From positions 1 through 61,285 of the forward strand of contig ONNR01000027.1 in assembly GCA_900319235.1 (NCBI GenBank): a stretch of DNA of 61,285 nucleotides, written 5' to 3'. Under the pieces are notes generated by a model. That model did not search any database and was not told where the DNA came from. It saw only the letters and a program-made list of their open reading frames with translations. The stretch is from an uncultured Prevotellaceae bacterium (lineage in GTDB: Bacteria; Bacteroidota; Bacteroidia; Bacteroidales; UBA3663). Positions 9,025-17,145 of the stretch are shown here, piece after piece. Each line of letters opens with the position of its first letter. Positions within the stretch are counted from its first letter, which is position 1. The translations under genes were made by a program, and so were the position numbers.

Positions 9025-10968
9025 ATGAAGACAAAATATTTTATTTTAGGATCAGCTCTGTGCAGCATGATGGGTTTGGGCCTGACATCCTGTGACAACG
9101 AGGAATTCCTGAATGTAACGGCTTACGATGTAGTCGATGAGGCTGCATCCTATGAGAGCAAGGATAATGCCAAGCGAGCCCTTAACGGTGTCTATGACCT
9201 GGTTTACCCGGATGATGCTTATGATGGAGACTGGGGCTTCAAGCCAAACCTCTTCACCGGTTGCCACCCGACCATCGATACCCAGGCTACTGGTTGGGAT
9301 AAGGACTGGAACGTCCAGGCATGGAACTCCAACTCCAGTGAGTTGCTCAACGGTTGGAAGCATGTATATGCCGGCATCTGCCGCGCCAACGACTTCCTTG
9401 ACAAGCTGCAGGACTATCCGGCAGAGAATATCGGTGGCGAAAAATCCCTGAAGTATCTTGAGGGCGAAGGCCGTGCCCTGCGTGGATTCTTCTACCACTG
9501 GCTCGCCACCACTTTCGGCCGTGTGCCCATGCTGGCCACTGGCGAGAATGGTGCCAACACCCCATTGAAGGCCAAGGCTGAGAGCTATGCCGAGATGTGG
9601 GACTTCATCATCGAGGATTTCAAGGCTGCTGCAGAACTTCTCGAATGGGCACCTTGGGATGGCGAATATGGCCGTGCTACCAAGGGTATGGCCTTGGCTT
9701 ATCTGGGCGATGCCTATATGTGGAAGGCCTATCGTCTGTCGCCCGAAGGCTCCAATGGTATCACGGGTACAGGTGTAGCTCCAACAACTCCTGACGAGTG
9801 CTATAAGCTGGCAGCCGACTGCTTCAAGCAGATTCTCGACAGCCACACCTACAAGCTCAACGAGTCGTTCACCACACTGTGGGATCCCGCTTCAGCATGG
9901 GGCCCCGAGGCCATCTGGGTGGAGCAGCTCGACGAAGGCACCAACTGGGGCAAGTGGGACAACCTCACCTCCAAGCTGATGTTGAAGTGGTATACCGCAT
10001 GTCCTGAGAATGGCGGTTGGGGTTCACTCTACCTCTCTTGGGAATGGTACTCCTGCTATGAGACCGGTGACAAGCGTCGCTCAGGTTCCTGCTACACAGG
10101 CGCTGTTCCTCAGATCGATCCCGAGAATCCCGCCTACGATCCTCAGTATGAGGGCTGGCTGGGCAAGTTCGACAAATATATCTACGGCGTGAATCCTTAT
10201 CTGCAGGAAGTCCTTGGCAAGGGTCAGGCTTCTACTGCCACCAAGCAGTTCCACTTCAACAACGGCGAGTGGGCACCTGCCATCTGGAGCTCGAAGATGT
10301 GGCGTACCGCATCGGCCGACTACAAGTCTTGGGGCGACGGCCACTGGAGCCCGACTCCTATCTACTGGAAGCGTCTTCCTAACGTAATGCTCGACTATGC
10401 CGAGTGCTGCTTCCGCAATGGCAACGAGGCTGAGGGCTGGCGACAGCTCGACGAGCTCCGCAACCGTGCATTCGGCAAGTTGGAGGATGGCCACGAGAAG
10501 GAACTCACCGACAAGTATATGCCCTACTACAACTCGTTCGCCGGCTGGACTGGCCGCGAGGATGGCTCTGATGCCAATGGTGGTGTCTTCTATGTCAACC
10601 GTGCCGAGTATCCTATCCCATTCGGTAGCGATGTCGCCACTGTCGTGCCTGCTAGGGATTACTACACCCAGTATGCTGCCCAGAAGGGCTTCCAGTCTCC
10701 CGTATGGAAGGTGGCTGTCAACACCGAACGTCGTCGCGAGTTCAACTGCGAGTGGTGTCTGCGTCCCGATATGCAGAAGTCCGGCTTCATGGCCGACCAT
10801 GTCACCACCAACTATCCAAAGCGCAACGTGGATGACCTCAAGGATGTGCCTTGGACCAATCGCGACTACGACTACAACGACCTGAAGATGGATATGCCTA
10901 TTCCTGAGGATGAGATCACCAAGAACACCCTCTGCGAACAGAACGAGGCATACAGGGGTAGCAAATAA
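9025..10968 (+). CDS. SusD-like surface glycan-binding lipoprotein
   Basis: Partner of the upstream SusC: a surface lipoprotein that captures glycan and lids the transporter. The 647-aa protein starts at ATG 9025, whose signal ends in a lipobox (MGLGLTSC, then DNEEFLN); a frame-consistent TTG 18 bp upstream is less likely. The N-terminal RagB/SusD pattern is visible (ANDFLDKLQDYPAENIGGEK, then LEGEGRALRGFFYHWLATTF), as is the C-terminal region with the ERRREFNCE signature. It is rich in Trp and Tyr, as expected for a sugar binder. A strong hairpin terminator at 11022-11055 follows. Confidence 0.95.
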   Translation: MKTKYFILGSALCSMMGLGLTSCDNEEFLNVTAYDVVDEAASYESKDNAKRALNGVYDLVYPDDAYDGDWGFKPNLFTGCHPTIDTQATGWDKDWNVQAWNSNSSELLNGWKHVYAGICRANDFLDKLQDYPAENIGGEKSLKYLEGEGRALRGFFYHWLATTFGRVPMLATGENGANTPLKAKAESYAEMWDFIIEDFKAAAELLEWAPWDGEYGRATKGMALAYLGDAYMWKAYRLSPEGSNGITGTGVAPTTPDECYKLAADCFKQILDSHTYKLNESFTTLWDPASAWGPEAIWVEQLDEGTNWGKWDNLTSKLMLKWYTACPENGGWGSLYLSWEWYSCYETGDKRRSGSCYTGAVPQIDPENPAYDPQYEGWLGKFDKYIYGVNPYLQEVLGKGQASTATKQFHFNNGEWAPAIWSSKMWRTASADYKSWGDGHWSPTPIYWKRLPNVMLDYAECCFRNGNEAEGWRQLDELRNRAFGKLEDGHEKELTDKYMPYYNSFAGWTGREDGSDANGGVFYVNRAEYPIPFGSDVATVVPARDYYTQYAAQKGFQSPVWKVAVNTERRREFNCEWCLRPDMQKSGFMADHVTTNYPKRNVDDLKDVPWTNRDYDYNDLKMDMPIPEDEITKNTLCEQNEAYRGSK

Positions 10969-11021
10969 TGATGTCGGTAGGTAATTCGATGATGACCCTA
11001 CTCACATGATCTGATTACATG

Positions 11022-11055
11022 GAGTGCTGCGTCAGAAGATGCAGCACTCTTTATT
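11022..11055 (+). terminator. Rho-independent terminator after susD
   Basis: GAGTGCTGC pairs perfectly with GCAGCACTC (9 bp) around a 10-base loop and is followed by TTTATT. It would end or reduce transcription between SusD and the small lipoprotein gene. Confidence 0.75.
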
Positions 11056-11098
11056 CGAAAAATAAAAACACGTCATTCAAAACCTAATTCACGACGCT

Positions 11099-11731
11099 AT
11101 GACGACCGAACGACTTCTTGCTTTCAAATGTGCGCTGTGCGGTGTGCTTGTCCTTGTCGGATTTATGTTCTGCGGATGCCAGCGCACTCCCGAATTGGTA
11201 GGCGGTACGCCCGAAGAGCAGGCCTACGATCTGCTTTTGCAGAAAGGAAAGTGGGCCGACATTGTAGAGATGAACCGGAAACAGCCTACAAAGTCTTCTG
11301 CTTGTCGCAATGCGGTGCGCCTTGCGTCGTGGTACCTGGGCCAATGCAGCCGCGAGGAACTTGACTTGTGTCTTGCCGATTCCCACGGTGTGTTGGGCAG
11401 CGAGACTTCCGCGCTGATGATGAGTGACATCTACTTGCGGCTTGGTATGGTCAATATGGCGCGTCGTGCAGCTTTCGATGCGATGGTTGCCATGCGCAGC
11501 GAGAAACCCAACAGCCGCGCCTTGAAACGTTTGACCGAAGTTGCCATCATCACCGGAGAAAACGAGCTCGCCAGGAAATACCTGCTCATAGGCGAGCAGC
11601 ACAGCGATTGCCTTCCTTGGACCAAAAAGCTGAGACCTTTGGTCGAACATCCCGAGCTGATTGTCAATTACCCATCCTATAAAAAAATCCGCGAAATCCA
11701 TGAAAAGCTCAAAGACGATTTTTTCCTTTAA
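11099..11731 (+). CDS. Small lipoprotein, possibly DUF6057-like
   Basis: A 210-aa protein with a hydrophobic start and probable lipobox (LVGFMFCGC). The rest is helical with TPR-like pairs (GMVNMARRAAFDAMVAM, then SRALKRLTEVAIITGENELA). It recalls the C-terminal part of DUF6057-type proteins, which are usually much longer, so it may be a short member. Its last 32 bp overlap the start of the TolB-like gene in another frame, implying translational coupling and joint function. Its location just after SusC/SusD suggests an accessory role in the same locus; no catalytic motif is visible. Function unknown. Confidence 0.75.
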   Translation: MTTERLLAFKCALCGVLVLVGFMFCGCQRTPELVGGTPEEQAYDLLLQKGKWADIVEMNRKQPTKSSACRNAVRLASWYLGQCSREELDLCLADSHGVLGSETSALMMSDIYLRLGMVNMARRAAFDAMVAMRSEKPNSRALKRLTEVAIITGENELARKYLLIGEQHSDCLPWTKKLRPLVEHPELIVNYPSYKKIREIHEKLKDDFFL

Positions 11732-13184
11732 CCTGTTGCTGATCGTTGCTTTTTTATCTGCGTGTTCTTCCAGCCCGCAGGATGCGGCCCTCGTGGATGC
11801 CTTGCCCGTCATCTATCCCGACTATGTGGATGTAACTATTCCCGTAGGAATCGCCCCACTCAATTTCGCGATGGACGATGACAATGCAACCGACATCGAC
11901 GTTGTGGTAACCGGTTCCCAGGGTGGCACGCTCCATTCGAAGGGCGAATGCACCGACTTCGACATCGACCAGTGGCACACCTTGGTCGAGCAGAACCGGG
12001 GTGGGCAGCTTGATGTGACCGTCTGTGCCCAACAGGATGGACAATGGAAGCGCTATCGTGACTTCTGCATCCACGTTGCCGAAACCGATCTCCCCGATTG
12101 GGGAATCACCTATCGCCGCATTGCGCCTGGCTACGAGATGTTCGGTCTGATGGGCATCTACGAGCGCGAACTCAGTACGTTCGAGGAAACAACCCTGCTC
12201 GACAATCATTCCAACGAGGGAATGTGCATCAACTGCCATACCCCCAATCGTGCCAATCCCAACCAGCACGTCCTGCATATCAGAGGTGGTAATGGCGCAA
12301 CTTTGCTGCACACAGGCGGTAAGGACGAACTGCTGAAAGCCGTCAACGACATGTTGGGCGGCGCTATGGTATATCCATATTGGCATCCCGGCGGACGTTA
12401 TTGCGCGTTTTCGACCAATAAGACCTCGCAGATGTTCCACACCCGAAAGGAAAATGTGGTGGAGGTATATGACACGAAATCAGATGTATTTGTCTATGAT
12501 ACAGAGACGCATCAGATTATCGGCGACACCTTCATCATGAAGACACTCTGGGCCGAGAATTGTCCCGCTTTCTCCCCCGATGGCCTCTGGCTCTATTTCG
12601 TCACCGCCCGCCGTCAGATCTATCCTACCGACTACGACAAGGAACGCTACAGCCTCTGCCGCGTGAGCTTTGATCCCACTACTGGTCATATCGGCCAGCA
12701 GGTCGATACGCTCATCAATGCTGCTGCCGAAGGCAAGAGCATAAGCTGGCCGCGTCCTTCCTACGACGGGCGCTATCTGATGTACACCCTAGCCGACTAT
12801 GGCTATTTCACCATCTGGCATCCCGAAAGCGACCTATGGCTCCTCGATCTTCAGACGGGCGAACGCCGTCCGCTCGACACCGTCAACAGCAGTCGTGCCG
12901 ACAGCTTCCACAATTGGAGCAGCGATGGAGGATGGTTCCTCTTCACCAGTCGACGCGACGACGGACGCTACTCCCGCATCTATCTGTCGTCCATTGGTCC
13001 TGACGGGCAGGCCACCAAGCCCTTCCTCTTGCCCCAGCGCGACCCAAGGAATTTCTACACCCAGTCGCTCTACTCCTACAACACGCCCGACTTCACCACT
13101 CGACCCGTGGGCAACGATGCCCAGGCGCAAATCCACGCGCTGAAGAGTGGTGATCGAATCCCCACCGAAATGGTCAAACCTTAG
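11700..13184 (+). CDS. TolB-like beta-propeller lipoprotein with one CXXCH haem c motif
   Basis: The 494-aa product is read from ATG 11700, where a signal with lipobox begins (MKSSKTIFSF, ending VAFLSACSSS); the start lies inside the preceding gene. After an N-terminal beta-rich domain comes CINCH (Cys176, Cys179, His180), a c-type haem attachment motif, then a PD40/TolB-like propeller (CPAFSPDGLWLYFVT, WPRPSYDGRYLMYT, NWSSDGGWFLFTS). It probably sits in the periplasm or on the outer membrane. PD40 repeats usually bind proteins or glycans; the haem, if attached, would suggest redox activity. The motif could also simply bind metal. It is part of the SusCD neighbourhood. Confidence 0.85.
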   Translation: MKSSKTIFSFNLLLIVAFLSACSSSPQDAALVDALPVIYPDYVDVTIPVGIAPLNFAMDDDNATDIDVVVTGSQGGTLHSKGECTDFDIDQWHTLVEQNRGGQLDVTVCAQQDGQWKRYRDFCIHVAETDLPDWGITYRRIAPGYEMFGLMGIYERELSTFEETTLLDNHSNEGMCINCHTPNRANPNQHVLHIRGGNGATLLHTGGKDELLKAVNDMLGGAMVYPYWHPGGRYCAFSTNKTSQMFHTRKENVVEVYDTKSDVFVYDTETHQIIGDTFIMKTLWAENCPAFSPDGLWLYFVTARRQIYPTDYDKERYSLCRVSFDPTTGHIGQQVDTLINAAAEGKSISWPRPSYDGRYLMYTLADYGYFTIWHPESDLWLLDLQTGERRPLDTVNSSRADSFHNWSSDGGWFLFTSRRDDGRYSRIYLSSIGPDGQATKPFLLPQRDPRNFYTQSLYSYNTPDFTTRPVGNDAQAQIHALKSGDRIPTEMVKP

Positions 13185-13241
13185 TTTTTGGTCGAATCTG
13201 TACAAAAAATATGCGAATACGCATTTTTGAACCGCCGATTC

Positions 13242-13272
13242 TTGTTTTTTCGTCAAATAATCCTTATCTTTG
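13242..13272 (+). promoter_or_regulatory. Promoter for the GH67 gene
   Basis: TTG (13242-13244), a 20-bp gap, then TATCTTTG (13265-13272). The leader before the ATG at 13317 is about 37 nt. Confidence 0.75.
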
Positions 13273-13316
13273 CAGCACATTTATCTGCTATCATAATTAC
13301 CTAAACAATATTTGAC

Positions 13317-15494
13317 ATGAAGAAGCACTTTGCCATTCTCGCATCCCTGTCGCTGTTTCTGTTCAGCGTAGTGTCTGCCCACGACGGTTCGCAACTATGG
13401 TTGCAGGGCTCGGCGCCCTCGGCAACCTCCACACTCGAAATTGCCAACGCCGAGCTTAATCAGAGTTGGAAGGGAGCAGCACCTGTCCTGAAGCTCAACA
13501 AGTCCATGAAGGCGTTGCCCGACGGTTCGTTCAGCATCACCATCCAGGCGGGAACGCCTGTCATCCAGTCGGCATCCGAAGTAGGCCTGCTCTATGGAGC
13601 CTACCACCTCATCCGTATGCAGCAGACTGGTGTCAACGTTCGTGACACTGCTCTCGTCGAACAGCCTTCCTACAACATCCGCATCCTCAACCATTGGGAT
13701 AACCTCAACGGCACCATCGAGCGCGGCTATGCCGGTCGTTCCATCTTCTGGCGCAACAGTGCCGACCAGATGCGGCGCAATGCCGATGGCGAGGTCAACG
13801 AGGAGGACCTGCTCCATCCCAAGGATGCGCCCGAGATTCCTTCGGTCGATCGTCTGCGCGACTATGCACGTGCCAATGCCTCCATCGGCATCAATGCCTA
13901 CGTGCCCGACAACGTCAACGCCTCGCCCAAGGTGCTCACAGCTGAATACCTGCAGGAGGTCAGGAAGATGGCCGACATCATGCGTCCCTACGGCATCCGC
14001 ACCTATCTCGCCATCAACTTCGCTTCGCCTATGGTCATCGGTGGCCTCGAAACAGCCGACCCTCTCGACAAGAATGTACAGAAGTGGTGGACGGCCAAGG
14101 TGAAGGAGATCTACAAGCTCATTCCCGACTTCGGAGGCTTCCTCGTGAAGGCCAACTCCGAAGGCCAGCCTGGCCCGAATGACTTCGGACGCACCCACGC
14201 CGAGGGCGCCAATATGTTGGCCAAGGCGTTGAAGCCTTTCAAGGGCATCGTCATGTGGCGTGCTTTCGTCTATAGTCCTTCCGACCCCGACCGAGCCAAG
14301 CAGGCCTATCTCGAGTTCCAGCCGCTCGATGGGCAGTTCCTCGACAACGTGATTATCCAGATCAAGAACGGCCCCATCGACTTCCAGCCGCGCGAAGCTT
14401 ATAGCGCCCTCTTCGGCGCTATGCCTCAGACGCGTCAGATGGCCGAATGGCAGATCACGCAGGAGTATCTGGGCCACAGCAATCACATCGCCTACCTGGC
14501 TCCCATGTGGACCGAATTCCTTCAGCAGGTCAAGGACATTGCCCATTGTCCCATCAACAATCAGCTGTTGGCAATGAGCAATCAGCAGTCAGCTCAAGGC
14601 TCAAAACTCAAAGCTCAAAACTCAAAACTCACCGCCATCAGCGCCGTCTCGAATGTCGGCAACAGCCCCTCATGGTGCGGCAACGTCATGGCGCAGAGCA
14701 ACTGGTATGCCTTCGGACGCCTGGCTTGGAACGACGAGCTCTCGGCCTGTCAGATTGCCGACGAGTGGGCGCGCCTCACGCTCTTCCCGGGTCGCAACGA
14801 TGCTGCTGCCGCCAAGGCGCTTGCCAGCGTCAAGAGCCTGATGCTGCGCAGTCGTGAGGCCATCGTCGACTATATGATGCCCCTCGGCCTGCATCATCAG
14901 TTCGCATGGGGTCACCACTATGGTCCCGAGCCCTATTGCGACATCCCGGGTGCACGTCCCGACTGGATGCCCAGCTATTATGCCCGTGCCGATCGTGAGG
15001 GACTGGGCTTCGATCGTTCCTCGACGGGTTCGAATGCCACGGGCCAGTATCCTGCCGACTATGCCCGCTTGCTCGACAATCCCGAGACATGTCCTTATGA
15101 CTTGCTGCTCTGGTTCCATCATGTGCCCTGGGACAAGACCATCCAGCATCGCTGCGGCTCCAAGGTGATTCGCGAGAGCCTGTGGAATGCCCTTTGCCAT
15201 CACTATCAGCAAGGCCTCGACGAGGCTCGCGCCATGCAGCGCGATTGGGAACGCTGCCAGGGTCTGATCGATGCCGACACGTTTGCCGACATCCAGCGTC
15301 GCCTCCGCATCCAGACGCGCGATGCCCAGTGGTGGAAGGATGGCTGCCTGCTCTATTTCCAGACGTTCTCCACTTTGCCCTTCCCCGACGATGTGGAACC
15401 TGCAGTTCACGACCTCGACAAGCTGCGTGCCATCAAGCTTGGCATCACCAACTACGAGTGTCCGTCGCAGGAACTGCTCGACAGTGTTCGTTAG
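13317..15494 (+). CDS. aguA: GH67 alpha-glucuronidase, exported, with an internal repeat insertion
   Basis: Removes (4-O-methyl)glucuronic acid from the non-reducing end of xylo-oligosaccharides. The 725-aa protein has a signal peptide (MKKHFAILASLSLFLFSVVSAH). Catalytic candidates are E282 (KANSEGQPGP), D355 (NGPIDFQPRE) and E383 (EWQITQEYLG). Their spacing of 73 and 28 residues equals that of the known Cellvibrio enzyme residues E292, D365 and E393. The C-terminal HHYGPEPYCDIPGARPDW motif is also typical. At about residues 419-439 a stretch rich in Ser, Lys and Gln (AMSNQQSAQGSKLKAQNSKL) is encoded by a 7-bp tandem repeat and looks like an in-frame insertion before the conserved NVGNSPSWCG segment. 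Own promoter and strong terminator, so monocistronic. Confidence 0.95.
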   Translation: MKKHFAILASLSLFLFSVVSAHDGSQLWLQGSAPSATSTLEIANAELNQSWKGAAPVLKLNKSMKALPDGSFSITIQAGTPVIQSASEVGLLYGAYHLIRMQQTGVNVRDTALVEQPSYNIRILNHWDNLNGTIERGYAGRSIFWRNSADQMRRNADGEVNEEDLLHPKDAPEIPSVDRLRDYARANASIGINAYVPDNVNASPKVLTAEYLQEVRKMADIMRPYGIRTYLAINFASPMVIGGLETADPLDKNVQKWWTAKVKEIYKLIPDFGGFLVKANSEGQPGPNDFGRTHAEGANMLAKALKPFKGIVMWRAFVYSPSDPDRAKQAYLEFQPLDGQFLDNVIIQIKNGPIDFQPREAYSALFGAMPQTRQMAEWQITQEYLGHSNHIAYLAPMWTEFLQQVKDIAHCPINNQLLAMSNQQSAQGSKLKAQNSKLTAISAVSNVGNSPSWCGNVMAQSNWYAFGRLAWNDELSACQIADEWARLTLFPGRNDAAAAKALASVKSLMLRSREAIVDYMMPLGLHHQFAWGHHYGPEPYCDIPGARPDWMPSYYARADREGLGFDRSSTGSNATGQYPADYARLLDNPETCPYDLLLWFHHVPWDKTIQHRCGSKVIRESLWNALCHHYQQGLDEARAMQRDWERCQGLIDADTFADIQRRLRIQTRDAQWWKDGCLLYFQTFSTLPFPDDVEPAVHDLDKLRAIKLGITNYECPSQELLDSVR
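14572..14632. repeat. Heptad (7-bp) tandem repeat inside the GH67 coding sequence
   Basis: Degenerate units read as AATCAGC, AGTCAGC and TCAAGGC, then TCAAAAC/TCAAAGC several times, at an exact 7-bp pitch. Because 3 x 7 = 21 bp, the reading frame stays open and yields a low-complexity peptide. Confidence 0.8.
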
Positions 15495-15524
15495 CAATTA
15501 CAGACTATTTTGTACGATTTTATA

Positions 15525-15576
15525 CCCTACGCAGAGGTCACGCATTCATTTGCGTAATTTTTGCGTAGGGTTTTTC
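15525..15576 (+). terminator. Rho-independent terminator after GH67
   Basis: CCCTACGCA pairs with TGCGTAGGG (9 bp) with a smaller internal hairpin (ACGCA/TGCGT), followed by TTTTTCTTG. The next promoter's -33 box begins directly after the U-tract. Confidence 0.85.
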
Positions 15577-15607
15577 TTGTTTTTTCAGCATTTTTTCTCT
15601 ATCTTTG
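15577..15607 (+). promoter_or_regulatory. Promoter for the FISUMP-like lipoprotein
   Basis: TTG (15577-15579), a 20-bp spacer, then TATCTTTG (15600-15607). It abuts the GH67 terminator and gives a leader near 100 nt. Confidence 0.75.
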
Positions 15608-15711
15608 CGGCGTACATATCGATATTATTAATAAAATAAGCGCAAAACTAAGTATGGCTTTCATTTTTTTATTTCGCGAACGTGCAAAAACTATTAAATA
15701 CTTATTCAATT

Positions 15712-16410
15712 ATGAAAGTACAAGCTCTCTTGTTTTTATCAGCATTAGTTCTATTGCCTTCATGCAAGGATGATGACGAGGAGGCTCTGACCTCTTACAT
15801 CACCTGTCCCGATGACCATCACCCGCATCTGATAGACCTCGGACTACCCTCTGGGACAAAGTGGTCATGCTGCAATATAGGAGCCACGACGCCCGAGCAG
15901 TATGGCAGTTACTATGCTTGGGGAGAAACAGTCGAGAAGACCGAATATGGTGCCGAGAATTACAAATATTGCACTTGGGAAGACAAGAATGGCAACGGAA
16001 AGTACGATTTGAATGACGGAGATCCTCTCTTTCAGCAAATCGGAGATGATATAGCTGGCACAGACTATGATGTGGCTCGCGTGAAGTGGGGCGAAACTTG
16101 GAAGATGCCCACTCTCGAACAAATCAACGAACTTCTTCGCAACTGCACTTGGAGCTGGACGCCCCAGAATGGCATAAATGGCGTAAGGATTGTTGGCAGA
16201 AATCGTGGCACCATCTTCCTGCCAGCAGCCTATTACTATAGGGAAGACCGTATGCCCAAACAAGGTTTGTCAGGGTTCTACTGGTCTTCAAACCCGTATC
16301 TCGATTATGACGCAAGCTATCTAATGTTCGATTCCATAAGTTGGGATTCCAGGCATTATCATCGCTCCTTCCGCTACTATGGCTACCCTGTGCGCGCGGT
16401 AAGCAAATAA
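15712..16410 (+). CDS. FISUMP-domain-like lipoprotein
   Basis: A 232-aa protein from ATG 15712, where a lipobox signal begins (MKVQALLFLSALVLLPSC). The mature part has the pattern of the Fibrobacter succinogenes major paralogous domain: LIDLGLPSGTKWSCCNIGA, GSYYAWGET, WGETWKMPTLEQINELL, then FYWSSNPY and YGYPVRAVSK. The fold is related to C-type-lectin-like DUF1566 modules and is probably surface exposed. It binds an unknown ligand; no enzyme motif is seen. It stands alone between its own promoter and a terminator hairpin at 16446-16477. Confidence 0.85.
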   Translation: MKVQALLFLSALVLLPSCKDDDEEALTSYITCPDDHHPHLIDLGLPSGTKWSCCNIGATTPEQYGSYYAWGETVEKTEYGAENYKYCTWEDKNGNGKYDLNDGDPLFQQIGDDIAGTDYDVARVKWGETWKMPTLEQINELLRNCTWSWTPQNGINGVRIVGRNRGTIFLPAAYYYREDRMPKQGLSGFYWSSNPYLDYDASYLMFDSISWDSRHYHRSFRYYGYPVRAVSK

Positions 16411-16445
16411 CAAGTCAGTCCTTTCTCGCTCTATCCGCAGAACTC

Positions 16446-16477
16446 GAAGGCGCGGCATCGTAAGGTGCTGCGCCTTC
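16446..16477 (+). terminator. Hairpin terminator after the FISUMP-like gene
   Basis: GAAGGCGCGGCA pairs with TGCTGCGCCTTC (12 pairs including one G-T) around an 8-base loop. The U-tract is weak. Confidence 0.6.
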
Positions 16478-16549
16478 GGGTATTTAAACTAAATGCTTCA
16501 AAAGAATCGAAAAGAGCGAAAAAGTGAAGTGAGTGTTAAATAATAGCGG

Positions 16550-16629
16550 CATGTCCCCTAACGTTCGTTGGAGGACATGATTCGACAGGATGATGTCCAT
16601 GATGTCCGCTTACGTTCGCTGGGGGACAT
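16550..16629. repeat. Two related hairpins sharing TACGTTCG/AACGTTCG loops
   Basis: The first (16550-16579) runs from CATGTCCCC to GGAGGACATG with about 12 of 13 pairs closed and a GTTC loop. The second (16602-16629) has the same outer ATGTCC/GGACAT arms and the same ACGTTCG centre but weaker pairing between. They look like two copies of one small repeat in a gene-free stretch. Confidence 0.65.
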
Positions 16630-16730
16630 GCGACGATGAGAAATTGGTTTTCTGTATTTAGAATCGGGTAGTATCTTTATGCGGAAAGACGGTAATCATC
16701 ACTTATTTTCAATCTTCTACGTCTTAGTGC

Positions 16731-17130
16731 ATTCTGACGGCCGACAGAGTACTTGCTTCGATTGGAAATGACACTCTGGCGGCCGACAAAGTACTTGCTT
16801 CGATTGGAAATAACACTCTGACGGCCGACAGGATGCTTGCTTCGATAGGAAATGGCACTCTGGCAGCCGACAGGATGCTTGCTTCGATAGGAAATGACAC
16901 TCTGGCGGCCGACAGGATGCTTGCTTCGATAGGAAATGACACTCTGACGGCCGACATAATGCTTGCTTCGATAGGAAATGGTATTCTGACGGCCGACAGG
17001 ATGCTTGCTTCGATTGGATAGAGCACTCTGACGGCCGACATAATGCTTGCTTCGATAGGAAATGGTACTCTGACGGCCGACAGAGTACTTGCTACAAATG
17101 CGGAAATACTCTGACGGCCGTCAGGATGCT
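16731..17130. repeat. Ten-copy 42-bp tandem array with a CGGCCG core
   Basis: Copies start at 16734, 16776, 16818, 16860, 16902, 16944, 16986, 17028, 17070 and 17111: nine steps, eight of 42 bp and the last 41. Each has an imperfect palindrome (ACTCTGACGGCCGACAGAGT type), then a conserved tail with TTGCTTCGATAGGAAATG. Because 42 is a multiple of 3, open frames cross it on both strands (a 14-aa repeat on the minus strand), but none has a plausible start or leader. A relative lies at 59461-59870. It is not a CRISPR: the between-core segments are conserved here. Confidence 0.9.
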
Positions 17131-17145
17131 TGCTGCTGTAAATAG

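Noticed and set aside
16724..17041. Protein of 14-aa repeats on the minus strand
   Set aside because: The frame is open only because 42 is divisible by 3; the opposite strand is open too, and there is no promoter or start context.
16731..17130. CRISPR array
   Set aside because: The segments between the palindromic cores are themselves conserved, the period is 42 bp overall with no 30-36-bp unique spacers, and no cas gene is present.
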